Shown here one piece after another: positions 17,148 through 26,410 of a stretch of 64,000 nucleotides of DNA. The stretch comes from Halomicrobium salinisoli (GTDB lineage Archaea > Halobacteriota > Halobacteria > Halobacteriales > Haloarculaceae): contig NZ_CP084463.1 in NCBI RefSeq assembly GCF_020405185.1, positions 1,240,001 to 1,304,000 of the forward strand. The letters are read 5' to 3'. The notes beneath the pieces were generated by a model, which saw nothing but the letters and a program-made list of their open reading frames with translations, did not search any database and was not told the DNA's origin. The number at the start of each line of letters is the position of its first letter. Position 1 is the stretch's first letter. The translations under genes were made by a program, and so were the position numbers.

Positions 17148-18154
17148 GCCTCGTCGACGACCTGCTCGCCGGCGACCAGCGGGCGCTGGCCCGCGTGATC
17201 ACGCGGATCGAAGACCGCGTGCCGGGCTACCGCGAGACCGTCGCCGAGTTGCACCGCCATGCCGGCGGTGCGCACGTGGTCGGCGTCACGGGACCGCCGG
17301 GCGCCGGCAAGTCGACGCTGGTGGACCGCGTCGCCGCGGCCTACCGCGAGCGGGGGCAGACGGTCGGGGTCATCGCCGTCGATCCCGCCTCGCCCTTCAC
17401 CGGCGGCGCGGTGCTGGGCGACCGGATCCGGATGGGCGCCAACGCGGGCGATCCGGGCGTGTTCGTCCGGTCGATGTCGGCCCGCGGGACGCTGGGCGGG
17501 CTCTCGACGGCGACGACGGACGCCGTCACCGCGCTGGACGCCTTCGGCAAGGACGTGGTGATCGTCGAGACGGTCGGCGCCGGGCAGAACGAGGTCGAGG
17601 TCGTCCGCGCGGCGGACACGGTCGCGGTGCTGGTCCCGCCCGCCAGCGGCGACGACGTGCAGATGCTCAAGGCGGGCGTCCTCGAGATCGCCGACCTCTT
17701 CGTCGTCAACAAGGCCGACCTCGACGGCGCCGATCAGACCGTCCGGCAGCTGCGGGAGATGCTCCACGAGCGGACGAACCGCGGCCGCCGAGGCGACGGA
17801 TCGGCCGACGACCCCGACGACGGCTGGGACCCGCCGATCGTCGAGACGACGGCGAACACCGGTGCCGGCGTCGACGACGTCCTCGACGCGGTCGCGGACC
17901 ACCTCGACTGGCTCGAATCGTCGGGCCGACGCGAGGCGCAGGTCCGCGAGCGGTACGCCGCAGCGGTGCGGACCCTCCTCCGGGAGGACGCCCGCGACCT
18001 GCTCGCCGAGGAGCTGGCGGCACGGGGCGGTCTGGAGGAGTACGTCGACCGGATCGCTGCGCGGGAGACCGATCCCTACGCCGTCGCGGAGGAGGTCCTG
18101 GCGCCGCTCCGGGAGTGCATCCGGGAGCGCGGTGAGAGGGACGAGAAGGAATGA
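17144..18154 (+). CDS. meaB: Methylmalonyl-CoA mutase-associated GTPase MeaB
   Basis: 336 residues of the G3E P-loop class. The P-loop is GPPGAGKST (50-58), with FVRSMSARGTLGGLS, an ETVGAGQNEVEV switch segment and NKAD for guanine recognition. MeaB helps load and protect adenosylcobalamin in the mutase. The ATGA overlap with mcmA2 and family knowledge agree. An insertion near residues 207-228 (rich in Asp and Gly) is a halophilic loop. Confidence 0.95.
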   Translation: MSLVDDLLAGDQRALARVITRIEDRVPGYRETVAELHRHAGGAHVVGVTGPPGAGKSTLVDRVAAAYRERGQTVGVIAVDPASPFTGGAVLGDRIRMGANAGDPGVFVRSMSARGTLGGLSTATTDAVTALDAFGKDVVIVETVGAGQNEVEVVRAADTVAVLVPPASGDDVQMLKAGVLEIADLFVVNKADLDGADQTVRQLREMLHERTNRGRRGDGSADDPDDGWDPPIVETTANTGAGVDDVLDAVADHLDWLESSGRREAQVRERYAAAVRTLLREDARDLLAEELAARGGLEEYVDRIAARETDPYAVAEEVLAPLRECIRERGERDEKE

Positions 18155-18201
18155 GGACTAGCATTACTATCGCGTTTGGTGAAGCAATTCAAGAGAGTCA
18201 G

Positions 18202-18459
18202 AACCAGAAAGCCCCCGACACGCTCCGGTCGAGGGACTCGCTGCGCTCCTCGTTTCACTGCGGTGCTTGCGTCGTCCGTCTTCCCGGAGCGTGTCGGCCC
18301 CTTTCAGTCCCACCCGTATCGGCTGGTCAATCAGCCGAAGGGTGGGACTGAAAGGGGCGGGTGGCTGAACGACGGCGGACGATGTAAGCACTGGACCGAA
18401 CGAAGTGAGGGAAGCGCGCAGCGAGTCCCCCGAGTTCAGCCACCCGGGGCTTTCTGGTT
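18202..18459. repeat. Structured palindromic repeat, full copy
   Basis: A 258-base element between meaB and the hydrolase gene, a stretch with no gene. The ends are a perfect 14-base terminal inverted repeat (AACCAGAAAGCCCC at 18202-18215 and its complement at 18446-18459). The left half has arms CCGACACGCTCCGG and its complement; the right half has arms built on CGGGTGGCTGAAC and GTTCAGCCACCCG. The GCCCCTTTCAGTCCCACCC block appears in the left half and inverted in the right, around an 18-base core at 18320-18337. The halves share the internal GGGACTCGCTGCGC and GTGCTTRCRTCGTCC segments in inverted order. No transposase is present. Confidence 0.85.
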
Positions 18460-18550
18460 GTTTCCCCTGACTACCCTGCCTCCAAAGAAACGCGAGACTG
18501 CGGAGCCTGCCGGCACCACGTATATATCCGTCACGGGCGTCTGTCAACGT

Positions 18551-19498
18551 ATGAGACTCCGGACCCTCCTCGCCGGCGCGGCCGGCACCGTCGGCGCGGC
18601 GGCGCTTGGTAATCGGGCGCTGTCCGCCCGCGCGGACGACCTCGAGCCGTTCCTCCCCGGCGACCACCGCACCTACCGGTGGCGCGGATTCGAAGTGGCC
18701 TACGACGAGATCGGCGACCCGGACGACCCCGATCTGGTCCTCTTCCACGGGATCAACGCGGCCGCCTCGAACCACGAGTTCTACCGGATCTTCGAGGCGC
18801 TGGGCGAGGACTACCACGTCCTCGCGCCGGACCTGCCCGGGTTCGGGCGCTCCGATCGGCCCCCGCTGCTGTACTCGTCGTCGCTGCTGTCGACGTTCGT
18901 CGAGGAGTTCCTCGCCGACGAGAGCGAGCGCCCGATCGTGGTCGGGTCCTCGCTGACCGGGGCCTACGCCGCGATGGCGGCCCGCGAGGTACCCGTCGAG
19001 CGCCTCGTGCTGATCGCGCCGACGGACACCTCGATGGGCGGCCGGCGCACCTGGGTCCGGTCGCTGCTGCGCTCGCCGGTCGTCGGCCAGGCGCTGCACA
19101 ACCTCGTCGTCAGCGAGGCCGGCCTGCGGCACTTCCACGAGGACCACGGTTACTACGACGTGGACAACCTCGACGACGAGGTGCTCGCCCACGAGTGGCG
19201 AACGGCCCACCAATCCGGCGCCCGCTTCGCGCCGGCCTCGTTCCTCGCCGGCTTCCTCGACCCCGACGAGGACCTGTCGGACGTGCTGCGCGACGTCGAC
19301 GCCCCCGTGACGCTGGTGTGGGGCCGCGAGGCCGACGTGACGCCCCTCTCGGACGGCAAGACCCTGGCAGAGGAGGTCGACGCGCGGCTGATCGTCTTCG
19401 ACGAGACGCTGCTGTTGCCCCACGTCGAACACCCGGAGCAGTTCGCCGACGTCGTCCGCGAGGAGTACGAACAGGTGACCGTGAGAGCCGATCAGTGA
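18551..19498 (+). CDS. Alpha/beta hydrolase
   Basis: 315 residues. An N-terminal hydrophobic segment (MRLRTLLAGAAGTVGAAALG) may be a signal anchor. The hydrolase core shows FHGINAAASNHEF (oxyanion region), LPGFGRSDRP, the nucleophile elbow VGSSLTGAY with the serine, ALVWGREADVTP and HVEHPEQF with a late His. The acid and His of the triad are thus plausible. Substrate is unknown. The start at 18551 lies downstream of the repeat at 18202-18459. Confidence 0.85.
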   Translation: MRLRTLLAGAAGTVGAAALGNRALSARADDLEPFLPGDHRTYRWRGFEVAYDEIGDPDDPDLVLFHGINAAASNHEFYRIFEALGEDYHVLAPDLPGFGRSDRPPLLYSSSLLSTFVEEFLADESERPIVVGSSLTGAYAAMAAREVPVERLVLIAPTDTSMGGRRTWVRSLLRSPVVGQALHNLVVSEAGLRHFHEDHGYYDVDNLDDEVLAHEWRTAHQSGARFAPASFLAGFLDPDEDLSDVLRDVDAPVTLVWGREADVTPLSDGKTLAEEVDARLIVFDETLLLPHVEHPEQFADVVREEYEQVTVRADQ

Positions 19499-19511
19499 GG
19501 GACCGGCCCCA

Positions 19512-19898
19512 TCAGCGCGGCCGGAACACGACGGCGCGGTCCCCGGTCGTCGCGCGCTCGCCGACCTCGACGCCGACCACCGTGCCTATCTCGACGTCCT
19601 CGGGATCGGCCCCGCGGACCATTCCGGTGATCGACGCCGGGCCGAAGTGGGCGACGGCGATGACGTAGGGCGCGTCGTCCTCGAACTGCGGCGTCGGGAC
19701 GTGGACCGCGGAGTGAGTCGCCACCTCGCCGGCCTCGGGCAGCGGTTCCTCGTGCAGTTCGCGGGAGCCACAGTCCGGGCAGACCCGCCGGGGCGGGAGC
19801 CACCCGTGGCCGTTCTCGCACTCGACGTAGTAGCCCTCGTCGTCCTCGACGGCGTCCAGCCAGTCGTCGTACTCGCCGTCGCGGACGCCCTCGCTCAT
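19512..19898 (-). CDS. DUF35 zinc-ribbon/OB-fold acyl-CoA-associated protein
   Basis: 128 residues. A zinc ribbon (C27, then C40 and C43 in RVCPDCGS) precedes an OB-fold. DUF35 proteins bind thiolase-like enzymes and can bridge them to a reductase or synthase, as shown for archaeal HMG-CoA synthase and thiolase. It is translationally coupled to the thiolase: the stop of the upstream thiolase overlaps its start by four bases. Confidence 0.9.
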   Translation of the reverse strand: MSEGVRDGEYDDWLDAVEDDEGYYVECENGHGWLPPRRVCPDCGSRELHEEPLPEAGEVATHSAVHVPTPQFEDDAPYVIAVAHFGPASITGMVRGADPEDVEIGTVVGVEVGERATTGDRAVVFRPR

Positions 19899-21061
19899 GC
19901 TTTCACCTCGAAGACGTGGACGGTCGCGCTCGCCGCGGTGCCGCCGGCGTTGTGCGCGACGCCGACGTCCGCGGCCGGGACGGCCTCGGCGCGCGGATGG
20001 GTCCCCTCCAGCACCTTCGCGATGGTCACCAGCTGCGCGACGCCGGTCGCGCCGACGGGGTGGCCCTTGGCCTTGAGGCCGCCCGAGAGGTTGATCGGGG
20101 TCTCACCGTGACGCGTCGTCTCGCCCTCCCGGGCCGCGGTGATGCCCTCCCCGGGTTCGTAGAGACCGAGCGACTCGATGGCCAGCACCTCGGCGATGGT
20201 GAAGCAGTCGTGGACCTCGGCGAAGTCGACGTCGTCGGCGTCGACGCCGGCGTCGGCGTAGGCCTCCGCGACGGCCCCGGCGGCGGCCGGCGTCGCGGCG
20301 TAGCTCTGGCGGTCCTGCAGCGCCAGGTTGTCGCCGTCCTGTCCGGTGCCCGTGATCGCGACCGGCGCGTCGAGGTCGTGGCGCTCGGCGTACTCGGCGC
20401 TGGTCAGGACGGCCGCCGAGGCCCCGTCGGTGATGGGGCAGGCGTCGTACAGCCCGAGCGGCTCGGCCACCATCGGCGCGTCCAGCACCTCCTCGACGGT
20501 GATCTCCTTCCGTAGCTGGGCGTTGTCGTTGACGAGCGCGTGCTCGTGGTTCTTGACGGCGACGTGGGCGAGGTCCTCGCGCGTGCCGCCGTACTCGTCG
20601 AAGTAGGACCGCGCCATCAGCGCGTAGGCGGCGGGGAAGGTCATCCCCGCGCGGACCTCGTAGAGGTCGTCGGCCGCGATGGCGAGCGCGTCGGTCGCCG
20701 CCGCCGTCCCGACGTTGGTCATCCGTTCCATCCCGCCGACGAGGACGACCTCCTGCTCGCCGTTCCTGATCGCCCGCACCGCGTCGCGGACGGCCGCGCC
20801 GGACGAGGCGCAGGCGGCCTCGTAGCGCGTCGCCGGGACGGTCAGGCCGACGGCCTCGGCCATCAGCGGGCCCTGGTGGCCCTGGTGTTCCGCGATCTCG
20901 CCCATGAAGTTGCCGTAGTAGAGGGCGTCGACGTCGCCTGCGGGGACGCCGGATCGGTCCAGCGCCGCCAGGCCCGCCTCCGCGAAGAGGTCGCGGCCGG
21001 TCCGCTCGGGGTGCTCCCCGAACGAGGTGACGCTGGCCCCCGCAACGCGTGGGTCTGACAT
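19895..21061 (-). CDS. Thiolase-family protein (acetyl-CoA acetyltransferase-like)
   Basis: 388 residues. The active cysteine C84 is in EAACASSGAA. The region KAKGHPVGATG carries the catalytic His. The late motif HNAGGTAAS has His where degradative thiolases have a Cys, as in SCP2-type thiolases and many archaeal forms. With the DUF35 partner it probably makes acetoacetyl-CoA or acts in acyl-CoA breakdown; direction is not shown by the sequence. Confidence 0.92.
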   Translation of the reverse strand: MSDPRVAGASVTSFGEHPERTGRDLFAEAGLAALDRSGVPAGDVDALYYGNFMGEIAEHQGHQGPLMAEAVGLTVPATRYEAACASSGAAVRDAVRAIRNGEQEVVLVGGMERMTNVGTAAATDALAIAADDLYEVRAGMTFPAAYALMARSYFDEYGGTREDLAHVAVKNHEHALVNDNAQLRKEITVEEVLDAPMVAEPLGLYDACPITDGASAAVLTSAEYAERHDLDAPVAITGTGQDGDNLALQDRQSYAATPAAAGAVAEAYADAGVDADDVDFAEVHDCFTIAEVLAIESLGLYEPGEGITAAREGETTRHGETPINLSGGLKAKGHPVGATGVAQLVTIAKVLEGTHPRAEAVPAADVGVAHNAGGTAASATVHVFEVKA

Positions 21062-21225
21062 TACGTACCAGTGCGTGTTCCGTACTTAAATGCCTGCCGA
21101 CGGATCCGGTTCTGACGCTACCGATACCGGATGGAAACCGTCCGTGAGACGTATTTTCACGGAAAGAGGGATCTGCGGCGTCGAACCGATCAAACACACA
21201 CGTGGGAATTAATTTCTGGCGCGGC

Positions 21226-21423
21226 TCACTCGACGATCTCGGCGATCCGCTGGGCCTCCCCGGAGAGGTTCGGTTCGGGTTCGACGAGCTTGAGCACCTC
21301 GTGGTCGGTGACGTCGGGGTAGGACTTGCCGGTGGCGTCCTCGATGAGCGCCTTCTCCAGGCGGAACTCCGTGCCCTCGTAGACCACGTCGACGCCCTGC
21401 TCGTCGAAAGAGAGGAGAGTCAT
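21226..21423 (-). CDS. DUF5800-like small conserved haloarchaeal protein
   Basis: 65 residues, acidic, starting MTLLSFDEQGVDVVYEG. It matches the short DUF5800 family of haloarchaea, whose role is not known. A TATA-like run of AATAAAAG on the plus strand (21447-21454) lies 24-31 bases before the start on the gene's strand, as expected for a leaderless promoter. Confidence 0.8.
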   Translation of the reverse strand: MTLLSFDEQGVDVVYEGTEFRLEKALIEDATGKSYPDVTDHEVLKLVEPEPNLSGEAQRIAEIVE

Positions 21424-21582
21424 GGTACCGTCTAGACCGAGGCCGAATAAAAGCCTGTAGATGCGCCCCGGCGCCGCCTCGCCCGGGGGCGGCCGGCCGA
21501 CGCGGCGCCCCGTCAGACGCCCGTCAGACGCCCGTCATCGCCATCCTCAGGGTTTAATACGTCGGAACCGAGTCATGCGCAC

Positions 21583-22560
21583 GTGTCGATAGGGACCGAC
21601 CCGCTGGACCGGCTCGTCATCCCCGACGGGACCACCGTCGAGGAGCACGACCTGGTGACCGACGGGAACGTGGTCGTCGGGGGCCAGAGCACCGTCGACT
21701 TCGGCGTCCGCGGTCGGTCGGTCATCGCCGGCGAACGCGTCTCCTTCGGGGGCCACATCGAGGCCGAGGGAGACTGTCGGCTGGACATGTGGTGCGACGT
21801 CGAGGAGGACGTGCTCGTCGGCGAGGATGCCTACGTCGGCGAGCGCGTCCACGTCGGCGGCGAACTGCGGGTCGCCGGCGACCTGGACATCGGCGACGAC
21901 GTGGACATCGAGGAGGGCTTCGAGGCCAACGGCTGGATCGTCATCCGCAACCCGATGCCCACCGTGGTCTTCCTGTTCGTCTACCTCTCGCACCTGCTGC
22001 GCATCGGCGAGGAGGAGGCCGCCGAGGACGTGCTGACGGAGGTCGCCGGCGACGACGCCGAGGGCGACCCCGTACTCATTCCGCGGGGCGCCCGCGTGGG
22101 CGACGACGTCTGGCGCGTCTCGACGCCGGCCGTCGTGGGCGACGACTGTCGCCTCCACGGCAACCTCCGCGCCGAGTCGCTGGAGGTCGGCCGGGACAAC
22201 ACCGTCTTCGGCAGCCTCCGGGCCCGAGAGGACGTCGTCGTCGGCCGCGGCTCCGAGATCAAGGGCGACGTCACCACCCGCGGCGGGACCGTCCGCGTCG
22301 GCCCCGGCGCCAAGGTCTGGGGCGACGTCTCCGCGGACGACGTCGAACTCCACGAGAACGCCACGGTCGACGGGACCATCCGCGCCCGCGGCGAGGTCGA
22401 GATGCACACCGACGAGGTCCTCGACCGCCCCGACGAGACGGCCGAGGCGATGATCGAGATGGCCGAGGAACTCGAGGACGGCGACGCCGCGGACGACGAG
22501 AGCGACGACGGGAGCGACGGCGACGACGCCGAAGCCGGCGCGGCGGAGCCGTCGGACTGA
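21583..22560 (+). CDS. Polymer-forming, bactofilin-like beta-helix protein
   Basis: 325 residues from a GTG start. Repeated hexapeptide-like strands (for example VVVGGQSTVDFGVRGRSVIAG, LRVAGDLDIGDDV, VVVGRGSEIKGDVTTRGG) predict a left- or right-handed beta helix. A hydrophobic segment PTVVFLFVYLSHLLRIG near residue 130 interrupts it and could sit in a membrane. The last 50 residues are a disordered acidic tail. The fold suggests a bactofilin-like or acyltransferase-like scaffold; no catalytic His is seen, so a structural role is favoured. A GGTTTAATAC motif lies about 30 bases upstream. Confidence 0.78.
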   Translation: MSIGTDPLDRLVIPDGTTVEEHDLVTDGNVVVGGQSTVDFGVRGRSVIAGERVSFGGHIEAEGDCRLDMWCDVEEDVLVGEDAYVGERVHVGGELRVAGDLDIGDDVDIEEGFEANGWIVIRNPMPTVVFLFVYLSHLLRIGEEEAAEDVLTEVAGDDAEGDPVLIPRGARVGDDVWRVSTPAVVGDDCRLHGNLRAESLEVGRDNTVFGSLRAREDVVVGRGSEIKGDVTTRGGTVRVGPGAKVWGDVSADDVELHENATVDGTIRARGEVEMHTDEVLDRPDETAEAMIEMAEELEDGDAADDESDDGSDGDDAEAGAAEPSD

Positions 22561-22646
22561 TCGGCGGGCCGACACCTTCGAGGCGGCCGACTCACCGAAC
22601 TGAAAGAACCGAAATCCCCTTGCCACAGACTCCGGTAGAGAGTGTC

Positions 22647-23825
22647 ATGCTCTCTATCGCCCTGGCGGGCAAACCGAACGCCGGGAAGTCTACGTTCTAC
22701 CGGGCGGCGACGGAGTCGGAGGTCGACGTCGGGAACTACCCGTTCACGACGATCGATCCGAACCGCGGCGTGAGCCACGTCCGGACCGACTGCCCCTGCC
22801 TGGACCGCGAGGAGCGCTGTGGCAACGACAACTGCCGGGACGGCAAGCGCTACGTGCCCGTCGAACTGCTGGACGTCGCCGGCCTCGTGCCGGGCGCCCA
22901 CGAGGGGCGAGGGCTGGGCAACCAGTTCCTCGACGAACTGACCAACGCCGACGTCATCCTCAACGTCGTCGACGCCTCCGGCGCGACCAACGAGGAGGGC
23001 GAGCCCGTCGAGGCCGGCAGCCACGACCCCGTCGAGGACGTCGACTTCGTCGAGGAGGAGATGGACCTCTGGCTGGCCTCTATCGTCGAGCGCAACTGGG
23101 AGTCCGTCGAGCGCGCCTCCCGGTCGCCGGACTTCGACATCGACGAGGCGCTGACGGACATGCTGACCGGGGTCGGCGCGACGGAACTGGACGTGGCGCG
23201 GGCGCTTCGGGACCTCGACTACCCCGAGGACCCCATCGCCTGGGAGGACGAGCACCGCGAGGCGCTGGCCAGCGACATCCGCCGGCGGACCAAGCCCATC
23301 GTCGTCGTCGCGAACAAGGCCGACGTCGCGCCGCCGGAGAACCTCGAACGCCTGCAGGAGGCCGCCGACCTCGTCGTCCCCGCCACCGCGGACGGCGAAC
23401 TCGGCCTCCGGCGGGCCGCAGAGGCCGGCGTCGTCGACTACGACCCCGGCGACGCGGACTTCGAGATCGTCGGCGAGGTCAGCGACGACCAGCGGGAGGG
23501 ACTGGAGCAGATCCGCGATGTCATGGCCGAGCACGGCGGCACCGGTCTCCAGACCGCGCTGGACCGGGCCGTCTACGAACTGCTCGATCAGATCACGGTC
23601 TACCCCGTCCAGAACGAGTCGAAGTGGACCGACGGCCAGGGCAACGTGCTGCCCGACGCTCACCTGCTGCCCTCCGGGTCGACGCCGCTGGATCTGGCCT
23701 ACGACGTCCACTCGGACATCGGCGACGCCTACCTCCACGCCGTCGACGCCAGGGAGAACCGCCGGATCGCCGAGGACCACGAACTCGAGGAAGGCGACGT
23801 GATCAAGATCGTCAGCTCGAACTGA
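22647..23825 (+). CDS. OBG-family GTPase/ATPase (YchF/Ygr210 type)
   Basis: 392 residues. P-loop [22 protein letters not shown] (switch), [24 protein letters not shown] and NKAD give a complete G domain of the OBG/DRG class. An insertion [15 protein letters not shown] near residue 50 is Cys-rich and likely binds zinc, typical of the archaeal/Ygr210 type. A coiled region and a C-terminal TGS domain (ITVYPVQ onwards, ending EEGDVIKIV) follow. Such proteins bind ribosomes. Start ATG 22647 was chosen since it begins the P-loop strand. Confidence 0.92.
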   Translation: MLSIALAGKPNAGKSTFYRAATESEVDVGNYPFTTIDPNRGVSHVRTDCPCLDREERCGNDNCRDGKRYVPVELLDVAGLVPGAHEGRGLGNQFLDELTNADVILNVVDASGATNEEGEPVEAGSHDPVEDVDFVEEEMDLWLASIVERNWESVERASRSPDFDIDEALTDMLTGVGATELDVARALRDLDYPEDPIAWEDEHREALASDIRRRTKPIVVVANKADVAPPENLERLQEAADLVVPATADGELGLRRAAEAGVVDYDPGDADFEIVGEVSDDQREGLEQIRDVMAEHGGTGLQTALDRAVYELLDQITVYPVQNESKWTDGQGNVLPDAHLLPSGSTPLDLAYDVHSDIGDAYLHAVDARENRRIAEDHELEEGDVIKIVSSN

Positions 23826-23874
23826 CCGCCGTCGCACGCCGGCCCGGTCGCAGCCGTCAGCGCCACGGCGCCGA

Positions 23875-24276
23875 TCAGCAGACGACGTGCCCGACGGACA
23901 CCAATCCGCCGGCCGAGATCCGCAGTTCCGGGCCGCCCTGGCACTCACTCGTCTGAATGCCGATCCGCTCGGTCGTGTTCCGCGCCGTCAGGACGAACAC
24001 GAACGTCTCGACGCCGTCGGGAGCCGCCGCCCGGGTGTTGTAGACGGTCTGCCTCGTCTCGGGGTCGATCAGGTACGTCGCCTCGTGGACCGTCTCGTTC
24101 GTCGCGTGTCGGATAACTCGAACGTCGACCGCGACGCGCTCGTTCATTTCGTTCTCGATCACGAGGTGCTTGTCAGGATCCGGCTGTTCGCCGACGTGCC
24201 CGAGCGCCAGCCACCCGCCGCCGAGTACCGCGACGGCGATCAGAAGGAGGACGAGACCGAGCCGGCGCACGTTCAT
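23875..24276 (-). CDS. Membrane-anchored hypothetical protein
   Basis: 133 residues. An N-terminal hydrophobic helix (about 6-26) is a signal anchor, and the rest is a short extracellular domain with NETV and NTTE glycosylation-like sites and two Cys residues (in SEC and the terminal VVC). No known family was recognised. It is convergent with the YchF-like gene and may be an envelope protein. Confidence 0.6.
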   Translation of the reverse strand: MNVRRLGLVLLLIAVAVLGGGWLALGHVGEQPDPDKHLVIENEMNERVAVDVRVIRHATNETVHEATYLIDPETRQTVYNTRAAAPDGVETFVFVLTARNTTERIGIQTSECQGGPELRISAGGLVSVGHVVC

Positions 24277-24365
24277 GCTCCTAGGTGCAGGCCGTCACGG
24301 GTGAAATCTTCGGCCGTCGGCGGGCCGACCTCGCGCTGGTCGCCGGGCCGCGTCCGCGCGCCCGC

Positions 24366-25220
24366 TCACGCCAGCGGCCGCAGCCACACCGCCGCCAGCA
24401 GGACGGCCAGAAAGACGTAGGCGCCGCGGATCAGCAGCATCGTCGCCAGTTCCGGACCGGCGTCGCGGGCGATCAGCGCGACGGCGCCGAAGGCGACGGC
24501 GGCCAGCGCCGCGGAGGGCGGCACGCCCGGGAACAGCGCCGCCAGCGCGACGACGGCCGCCATCCCCGTCGCCATGAGCCCGTAGGCCAGCCGTCGGGCC
24601 CGGAGCGGACCCAGGACGACGGCGACGGTCCGCTTGTCGATCGAGCGGTCGTAGTCGTAGTCCGTGGCGTCGTCGATGACCTTGATGCCCGACAGCGTGA
24701 GCAGGAACACGCCGGCGAGGCCGAGGACGGTCGGCCCGAACGCGGTGGCCTGGACGTAGTACCCGCCGAGCAGCGAGACGGCGATGCCGCTGGGGTAGCC
24801 CACCGTCGCCGTGACGGGGTTGGTATCCAGCTGCGGCGCGTGGTGGTACGCGATCAGCCAGCACGGCAGCGTCACGAGGCCGGCGACGACGTCGACGAGG
24901 GCCACGAGCGCGAGCGTCGCGGCGAAGAAGCCCGTCGTCGCGCCGGCCAGCGCGAGCCGGCAGCCGCCCTCGGTCAGCGGGTGGTCCTCGTCCTCGCCGC
25001 GACCGTAGAAGTCGACGTAGCCGTCCTTGACGTGGGCCGTGTACAGCGCGCAGAAGACGGCGACGGCGTGGATCGCCGCGACCGCGGGCGCGAACGACTC
25101 GGCGTACAGCCCGCCGAACAGCGACGCCGACACCGCCGGGAGCATGAACACGGGGTGGACCTGCGACGCCAGCGCCCGCAGGTCGGCTGCGGGGCCGGCG
25201 CCGTGGCGAGCGAGTCCCAT
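24366..25220 (-). CDS. UbiA-family prenyltransferase
   Basis: 284 residues and about eight membrane helices. The second Asp-rich motif DDATDYDYDRSIDKRT and the first one in KDGYVDFYGRGEDED fit the UbiA superfamily, which transfers prenyl groups to aromatic or lipid acceptors. The first motif is not the usual N-D-x-x-D form, so it is an outlier branch. Substrate is unknown; quinone or archaeal lipid work is possible. Confidence 0.82.
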   Translation of the reverse strand: MGLARHGAGPAADLRALASQVHPVFMLPAVSASLFGGLYAESFAPAVAAIHAVAVFCALYTAHVKDGYVDFYGRGEDEDHPLTEGGCRLALAGATTGFFAATLALVALVDVVAGLVTLPCWLIAYHHAPQLDTNPVTATVGYPSGIAVSLLGGYYVQATAFGPTVLGLAGVFLLTLSGIKVIDDATDYDYDRSIDKRTVAVVLGPLRARRLAYGLMATGMAAVVALAALFPGVPPSAALAAVAFGAVALIARDAGPELATMLLIRGAYVFLAVLLAAVWLRPLA

Positions 25221-25258
25221 GTCTCGACCGTGGGGCCGAGATGTTAAAATAACAACAG

Positions 25259-25654
25259 CTAGTGAGACCGTCGGGACTCCCGGGAGCGCCAGTTGCCGCG
25301 GTCGAGGACGAACCCGGAGATGTACGAGGCCAGCGACCGGGCCGCGGCCTCCGTGGGGGCGTGGAGCTCGCCGGAGACCGGTCCGGCCTCGCCGCCGACG
25401 GACTCCGACTCGGAGATGGGATCCGTGTCCGTCGGGTACGACCGCCGCGAGCGCACGCGGTCCCGCAGCGCCTGCACGGCGTCGTCGTCCAGCTCCCGCC
25501 CCAGGTGCTGGAGGTCGTACCTCACGACGTACCCGCGTTCGGCGTCCCGGACGGCGAGCACCGGGTGGCCCCGCTCGGCGCAGCGCTCCCAGACCGCCCG
25601 CTGCTCGTCGCGGGTCCCGTAGACGGGGACGTTCGTGGGCGCGAGGTGGTCCAT
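25259..25654 (-). CDS. Uncharacterised haloarchaeal protein
   Basis: 131 residues from ATG 25654, a soluble mixed alpha-beta protein with no motif I recognise (start MDHLAPTNVPVYGTRDEQ, then HPVLAVRDAERGYVVRYDL). A longer upstream frame is not used. It may be a regulator or a small enzyme subunit. It shares strand with its neighbours but is spaced from them. Confidence 0.6.
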   Translation of the reverse strand: MDHLAPTNVPVYGTRDEQRAVWERCAERGHPVLAVRDAERGYVVRYDLQHLGRELDDDAVQALRDRVRSRRSYPTDTDPISESESVGGEAGPVSGELHAPTEAAARSLASYISGFVLDRGNWRSRESRRSH

Positions 25655-25756
25655 CGGGACCCCGATACGGGCGCCAGGCCTATCGACCTGTCGGCCAGTT
25701 TTCGGCGCCACCGGTCCGGAAGGATGGTCTGCGGTCGTTCCGACGGCGTCTCGCGG

Positions 25757-26053
25757 TCACTTGACCGTCACGTAGGACAGCACCGCGATGGCGACGAACT
25801 GGATGCCCCGCAGGACGAGGACGGCCTGCTGGACGTGCGGGTCGCCGGAGTAGAAGCTGCTCATCGAGAAGAAGTAGTAGACGGCGACGGCGTTCTCCGC
25901 GAGCATGGCGACGGCGAACACCACCAGCCCCAGCACCAGGTTGGTCCGGAACGTCGAGTAGTTGCGCACCCAGACGCCGACCAGCGGCAGCAGCAGCAGG
26001 ACGTTGACGCCGGCCAGCACGGTCGCGTATCGGATGAGTGGATCCATGGCCAT
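25757..26053 (-). CDS. DUF7521-like small membrane protein
   Basis: 98 residues with three hydrophobic helices (about 8-27, 38-63, 78-98). Its start overlaps the stop of the upstream winged-helix gene by one base, so the two are co-translated. This pair is conserved across haloarchaea; the membrane protein is thought to be regulated by, or to signal to, its neighbour, but that is inference. Confidence 0.75.
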   Translation of the reverse strand: MAMDPLIRYATVLAGVNVLLLLPLVGVWVRNYSTFRTNLVLGLVVFAVAMLAENAVAVYYFFSMSSFYSGDPHVQQAVLVLRGIQFVAIAVLSYVTVK

Positions 26054-26328
26054 CAGTCGATCCGCTCCGTTATCTCCTCGAAGGTGTCCCAGTTGCGCTC
26101 GAACCGGTCGGTCAGGAAGTACAGCTTCGCGTAGTCGCTCTCGCCCGGCTCCACCACGTCGTGGTCGACCAGCACGTCGAGGTGGTGTCGCACTGTCTTG
26201 TACCCCACGTCCAGTTCCTCGGCGAGTTCGTTGGCGTTCATCGGTTGCTCCGAGAGGGCGCGGATGATGCGCGCGCGGTTCGCCCCACCCCGCGTCGCCG
26301 TCAGCAGATACCAGAGCGCCTTCTCCAT
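26053..26328 (-). CDS. Winged-helix regulator paired with a small membrane protein
   Basis: 91 residues from ATG 26328, which gives the family start MEKALWYLLTATRGG; a GTG at 26355 is an alternative. NANELAEELDVGYKTVRHHLDVLVDHDVVE is a clear ArsR-type winged helix. A TATA-like TACTTTACC on the minus strand lies about 35 bases upstream. It probably regulates the coupled membrane-protein gene and itself. Confidence 0.85.
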   Translation of the reverse strand: MEKALWYLLTATRGGANRARIIRALSEQPMNANELAEELDVGYKTVRHHLDVLVDHDVVEPGESDYAKLYFLTDRFERNWDTFEEITERID

Positions 26329-26410
26329 CGCACGGTCTGCTCGGCTCTCTCTCACCCAGCGGTAAAGTACCTTCGACGGAGCGCGCGCGAAAATTACGGA
26401 TTCGGCTCCG

